This document shows, one piece after another, positions 19,733 through 22,462 of a DNA stretch of 22,462 bases. Numbering within the stretch: position 1 is the stretch's first letter; every line of letters begins with the position of its first letter. Position numbers and translations under genes: made by a program. The stretch is from NCBI GenBank assembly GCA_034408745.1, contig JAWXCM010000116.1:1-22462 (forward strand), read 5' to 3'. This stretch comes from JAWXCM01 sp034408745. GTDB lineage: Bacteria > Acidobacteriota > Terriglobia > Bryobacterales > Bryobacteraceae. The notes under the pieces were generated by a model. It worked only from the letters and a program-made list of their open reading frames with translations. It was not told the DNA's origin and searched no databases.

Positions 19733-20817
19733 TGGGTTGATGTCGCGGTGCCCAGGTAGTTGCCGTAACCGACAACGACCGTTGAGACGAGAAGGATGAA
19801 GATGCTGAGGAACAGCAGCCGCATTGTCTTGCCGCTGCAGCCCTTCCATTCGCGCAGCGCCAGGCCCCAGAGCGTGCTGAAGATGATGATGCTGGCCATG
19901 TGCAGGGTCCAGCTGGAGAACTTGTACTCACCCATCTTCGTCTCGCCCATGCTGTAGAAGAAGAACTGCAGGTACCACGTCACACCGGCGAGTCCCGCCC
20001 AAAAGTAGTTGGCGGCCACGGGCACGGCGACGCGCTTGTTTTCGCGCTCCAGTTCCGACGCCGTGTACTCGTGTCCGGTGTGGTTCTTGCGGTTCAGGTA
20101 CACGCAGGAGATGAAATTGGTGGTGAACCCGCCCAGCAGCACCACGATGAGCACTGGGAGCCCCTGCCACAGGTCGGCGGTACCACTCTTGAGGGTCAGC
20201 TCGCGAATCGGGCCGCCAGCCGCCAGTCCGTAGGAGAAGCAGGCGCTGAGGATGCCGGAGACGGTCGCTACGACCAGGCCCTTGCGCAAATTGAATTCTT
20301 TGATCTGCGCTCTTTTTGCAGCTTCCGGCAGTTCCTTTTCCTTGGAAATTCCCGCGGCGCCAGCCGAGCCGATGCCGATGAGGCAGACTACGATGCCGAT
20401 GAGAACGACCACGCCGGACTGAGTACCGAGAACGCGGGTAAAGAACTCGCCGTTGAAGATCGGCGGCATCAGCGTGCCGAACGCGGCGCAGTAGCCAAGC
20501 GCCACCGCCATTCCGAGGCCCATTCCCAGGAATCGCATGGTGAGGCCAAAGGTAAGATTGCCGAGACCCCAGAGCGCTCCGAAGAAGTAGCACCAAAACA
20601 GTGTCGAACCGGGGGTGTTTTGCAGTACTGTTGTCAGATTCTCAGTCAGCAGTCCCGCCAAAAGCCAGGGCGCAACAATCCAGCTGAAGAAGCCACCCAC
20701 CAACCAGTAGGTCTCCCATGACCACACACGAACGCGGCGGAACGGGACGTAAAAGCTGCCGGAAGCGAGACCTCCCAGCCAGTGAAACAGGAGACCAATA
20801 ACGGGATTGGGCATCAC
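19729..20817 (-). CDS. rhaT: L-rhamnose/proton symporter, RhaT family
   Basis: The 362-residue membrane protein matches RhaT along its length. The start LLFHWLGGLASGSFYVPFRR-VRVWSWETYW corresponds to the E. coli segment with FYAPFKKVKKWSWET. FGALWGLGNLTFGLTMRFLG, KEFNLRKGLVVATVSGI and WYLQFFFYSMGETKMG are further family blocks. About ten membrane helices are visible. It should import L-rhamnose (or L-lyxose, possibly other 6-deoxysugars) with a proton across the inner membrane. The ATG at 20817 is preceded on its own strand by a TATAAG box 17 bases upstream and no Shine-Dalgarno sequence, so the leader is very short. It diverges from the structured RNA region and converges with the secreted hydrolase, overlapping its stop by three bases. 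No rhaA, rhaB or rhaD gene is in the window, which fits a lactonase-type route. Confidence 0.95.
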   Translation of the reverse strand: MMPNPVIGLLFHWLGGLASGSFYVPFRRVRVWSWETYWLVGGFFSWIVAPWLLAGLLTENLTTVLQNTPGSTLFWCYFFGALWGLGNLTFGLTMRFLGMGLGMAVALGYCAAFGTLMPPIFNGEFFTRVLGTQSGVVVLIGIVVCLIGIGSAGAAGISKEKELPEAAKRAQIKEFNLRKGLVVATVSGILSACFSYGLAAGGPIRELTLKSGTADLWQGLPVLIVVLLGGFTTNFISCVYLNRKNHTGHEYTASELERENKRVAVPVAANYFWAGLAGVTWYLQFFFYSMGETKMGEYKFSSWTLHMASIIIFSTLWGLALREWKGCSGKTMRLLFLSIFILLVSTVVVGYGNYLGTATSTH

Positions 20818-20859
20818 GGAAGTGGAAGGGTCATCTTATACCCTCCGGCCCGCCGTTCT

Positions 20860-21099
20860 GACGTGAGGACACCACCAGGTGGAGGTGGGTACTCCCAGAA
20901 AACGTAGAACAGAACAGGACTCTACTGTTTTTTGTAGACTCCGCTTTGTGCGCTCCTGCATTTGCAACTGGTTAGGAATGGCCCGATTCGTGCTCTGGAG
21001 AGAGTGGGTCTGTTAGTACGAGGTCTGGTCGACCTTAGGTGTTGGTTGTCTCCTAAAAACGTCTCCATGAGCGCCTCCTCCGTGAGGCGCTTTTCTTTT
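20860..21099 (+). ncRNA. Candidate structured small RNA, about 200-240 nt, ending in an intrinsic terminator
   Basis: Almost 300 bases between rhaT and the next gene carry no protein gene, yet end in a strong plus-strand terminator. Four complementary blocks nest in order: GACGT (20860-20864) with ACGTC (21059-21063); AGGACACCACC (20866-20876) with GGTTGTCTCCT (21044-21054), 9 of 11 pairs; AGGT (20877-20880) with ACCT (21032-21035); GTACTCCCAGA (20889-20899) with TCTGTTAGTAC (21009-21019), 9 of 11 pairs. Inside are a local hairpin at 20917-20942 (9 positions, one mismatch, U-rich loop) and AGGTC/GACCT at 21021-21035, which competes with the third block. The rod-like plan recalls 6S RNA, but I cannot confirm that from memory of its sequence. 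A weak -10 (TATACC, 20837-20842) would fit a start near 20850. Strand is set by the terminator. Confidence 0.55.
21071..21099 (+). terminator. Intrinsic terminator of the candidate small RNA
   Basis: GCGCCTC (21071-21077) pairs perfectly with GAGGCGC (21084-21090) around a six-base loop and is followed by TTTTCTTTT (21091-21099). On the opposite strand the stem is not followed by Ts, so it acts only for plus-strand transcripts. The nearest plus-strand protein gene upstream ends at 19732, beyond the oppositely oriented rhaT, so a non-coding transcript is the natural client. Confidence 0.88.
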
Positions 21100-21103
21100 G
21101 CCC

Positions 21104-21109
21104 CATAAT
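21104..21109 (+). promoter_or_regulatory. -10-like box directly before the small membrane protein gene (leaderless candidate)
   Basis: CATAAT ends seven bases before the ATG at 21117 and starts five bases after the terminator T-tract. The spacer CAAGACC holds no Shine-Dalgarno sequence. As the terminator should block read-through, the gene needs its own promoter, and this box would give an mRNA starting at or near the ATG. Confidence 0.45.
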
Positions 21110-21116
21110 CAAGACC

Positions 21117-21488
21117 ATGGCGAATATTACGATTGCTCTGGCGGCCGCGTTGATGGTGTTGGGAGTGGGCGGATACATAGGTAGCGGAAGCGTCAGTCCG
21201 ACGGCGCTGATTCCGGCGGCCTTCGGGCTCCTCCTGCTGGTTTTTGGAGTGGTCGCGCGAGATCCGGCCAAACGGAAGCACGCGATGCACGGGGCTGCGA
21301 TGGTGGGCCTGCTGGGAGTGCTTGGCACCGCCTCCGGGTTGTTTAAGTTTTTCCAGATGGCGACTGGAACACCCGTTGCCCGGCCGCAGGCGGTGATAAC
21401 TCAGGCCGCAATGTGCGTATTGTGTCTTGTGTTTGTGGGTCTGTGTGTGAAATCCTTCATCGATGCGAGGCGCAGCGGCGCCATCTAA
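21117..21488 (+). CDS. Small four-helix integral membrane protein, unknown function
   Basis: The 123-residue protein has four hydrophobic stretches at about 4-23, 29-46, 57-77 and 90-113. The second and third are linked by the basic loop ARDPAKRKHAMH, and it ends KSFIDARRSGAI, so both the loop and the C-terminus are probably cytoplasmic. I recognise the overall pattern (ALIPAAFGLLLLVFG, then RKHAMHGAAMVGLLG) from small uncharacterised membrane proteins of Planctomycetes, Verrucomicrobia and Acidobacteria, but know no function. It has no catalytic or metal-binding motif that I can see. The SMP-30 family gene begins 19 bases after its stop on the same strand, so they are probably co-transcribed. 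It lies 17 bases beyond a terminator and has its own -10-like box. Confidence 0.78.
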   Translation: MANITIALAAALMVLGVGGYIGSGSVSPTALIPAAFGLLLLVFGVVARDPAKRKHAMHGAAMVGLLGVLGTASGLFKFFQMATGTPVARPQAVITQAAMCVLCLVFVGLCVKSFIDARRSGAI

Positions 21489-21507
21489 GAGGGACACACT
21501 CGACTCC

Positions 21508-22462
21508 ATGAGAAGGACCACGGTACTACTACTGGCCATGACTGCCATTCTGGGCGCACAAGACACCACCAACTTCCCGTATCTGGGAAGCATTCTGCGC
21601 AATGATCCGAAGCTCGACAGCCTGCTGGACCGCGACGCGAAGCTTGAAGTAGTAGCTTCGGGGTTCGACTGGTCAGAAGGGCCGCTCTGGCTGCCGAGAG
21701 AAAAAGCACTGATTTTTTCCGACATTCCGCGTAACTCCGTCATGATCTGGCGCGAGGGTGTGGGCGTGTCGCTGTGGCTGAAGCCGTCGGGTTTCACGGG
21801 CGTCGGTGAATATGGCAAGGAGCCGGGATCGAACGGGCTTGCGCTGACCAAAGACGGGCAGGTGGTGTTCTGCGAGCATGGCGACCGTCGAATTTCTATC
21901 CTCACCAAAGAAGGTGGCAAGCGGACGCTGGTGGACAACTACATGGGCAAGCGTCTGAACAGCCCGAACGATGCCGTGGTGAAATCGAACGGCGATATCT
22001 ATTTCACCGATCCACCGTACGGCCTGCCCAAAAACTGGGACGATCCGCGCCGTGAACTCGACTTCTGCGGTGTGTATCGCTACAGCCCGAAGGACGGCAA
22101 GGTGACGCTGCTGACGAAGGAGATGTCGAGGCCGAATGGCATCGCGTTTTCGCCCGATGAGAAGACGCTCTATGTGGCCAACTCCGATCCGGCGAAGGCG
22201 ATCTGGATGGCGTTTCCGGTAAAGGACGACGGGACCATCGGAGCGGGGCGGGTGTTTGCCGACGTGACGGCGATGGTGAAGGGCAACAAGGGACTCCCAG
22301 ACGGGCTGAAGGTGGACAAGGCCGGAAACCTGTTCGCGACGGGACCGGGCGGGGTGCACATCTATGGCTCGGACGGCAAGCTGCTGGGGCGTCTGGCGAC
22401 GGGTGAAGCGACAGCCAATTGTGCGTGGGGCGACGACGGCGGCACCCTGTATATTACGGCCG
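21508..22462 (+). CDS. SMP-30/gluconolactonase-family protein, secreted, cut by the window end
   Basis: About 318 residues are visible and the frame is open at the right edge. A Sec signal peptide (MRRTTVLLLAMTAILGAQ) precedes a six-bladed propeller of the SMP-30/Gnl/LRE type. Expected metal ligands are visible: Glu57 in WSEGPLW, Asn154 in NSPNDA, Asn210 in RPNGIAFSPD and Asp265 in LPDGLKVD. Repeated blade motifs include GDIYFTDPPYGL and KTLYVANSDP. The family contains lactonases that open sugar lactones, for example gluconolactone, and other hydrolases. Near a rhamnose symporter and fucosidases a 6-deoxyaldonolactonase role is attractive, but the signal peptide puts it outside the cytoplasm, while the usual deoxysugar lactonases are cytoplasmic. 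GAGGG lies about 14 bases before the ATG, a long spacing. It follows the small membrane protein by 19 bases. Confidence 0.9.
   Translation, partial: MRRTTVLLLAMTAILGAQDTTNFPYLGSILRNDPKLDSLLDRDAKLEVVASGFDWSEGPLWLPREKALIFSDIPRNSVMIWREGVGVSLWLKPSGFTGVGEYGKEPGSNGLALTKDGQVVFCEHGDRRISILTKEGGKRTLVDNYMGKRLNSPNDAVVKSNGDIYFTDPPYGLPKNWDDPRRELDFCGVYRYSPKDGKVTLLTKEMSRPNGIAFSPDEKTLYVANSDPAKAIWMAFPVKDDGTIGAGRVFADVTAMVKGNKGLPDGLKVDKAGNLFATGPGGVHIYGSDGKLLGRLATGEATANCAWGDDGGTLYITA

Noticed and set aside
20917..20942. Hairpin with a run of Ts taken as an intrinsic terminator
   Set aside because: The Ts are in the loop, not after the stem, so it cannot act as a standard terminator; it fits better as an internal RNA hairpin.
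20996..21054. Resemblance to the sarcin-ricin region of 23S rRNA (TTAGTACGAG, then a GGTGTTGGTTGTC-like stretch)
   Set aside because: The invariant AGTACGAGAGG core breaks after GAG and the sequence beyond 21054 does not follow 23S. I treat it as chance, though a BLAST against 23S would settle it.

Overview
The window is GC-rich DNA and probably comes from an Acidobacteriota genome of the Bryobacterales / 'Candidatus Solibacter' type. The clues are a Hanks kinase fused to PD40/TolB-like repeats, a fused E1 alpha/beta dehydrogenase, a PSCyt1-DUF1549-DUF1553 protein paired with a DUF1501 protein, and many secreted sugar-active enzymes. This placement is an inference from gene content. Planctomycetota or Verrucomicrobiota are not excluded, because the cytochrome/DUF1501 pair is common there too.

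Left part (1-7871) is entirely on the minus strand. Read in the direction of transcription it holds a fused 2-oxoacid dehydrogenase E1, an AqpZ-type aquaporin, a Phd/VapC-type toxin-antitoxin pair, a glycoside hydrolase family 2 enzyme, a membrane Ser/Thr kinase and the start of a LarA-like (lactate racemase family) gene. The last three are separated by 11 and 25 bases and look like one operon.

Middle part (7872-11155) has a divergent promoter region followed by citrate synthase and seryl-tRNA synthetase in tandem on the plus strand. Next comes a scar zone: the left end of an IS3-type element with a truncated OrfA, an isolated tRNA-like T-arm, and a small secreted coiled-coil protein.

Right part (11189-22462) looks like a carbohydrate-utilisation island. 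It holds a PSCyt1/DUF1549/DUF1553 protein with its DUF1501 partner, two divergent family 29 alpha-L-fucosidases (one Sec-type, one Tat-type), a secreted alpha/beta hydrolase, a RhaT-type L-rhamnose symporter, a small four-helix membrane protein and an SMP-30/gluconolactonase-family protein that runs off the end. A coherent reading is extracellular removal of 6-deoxyhexoses (L-fucose, L-rhamnose) from plant or microbial glycans, uptake by RhaT, and lactonase-dependent oxidation. This is inferred from co-location.

The strongest non-coding signal lies between rhaT and the small membrane protein (about 20860-21100). It contains several matched long-range complementary segments and ends in a textbook intrinsic terminator on the plus strand, with no protein gene to terminate, so it looks like a structured small RNA. 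Other recurring features are -10-like boxes 7-8 bases before start codons (candidate leaderless genes), two convergent gene pairs whose stop codons overlap by design-like 4-base sequences, and a 10-base gap between the divergent fucosidase genes.
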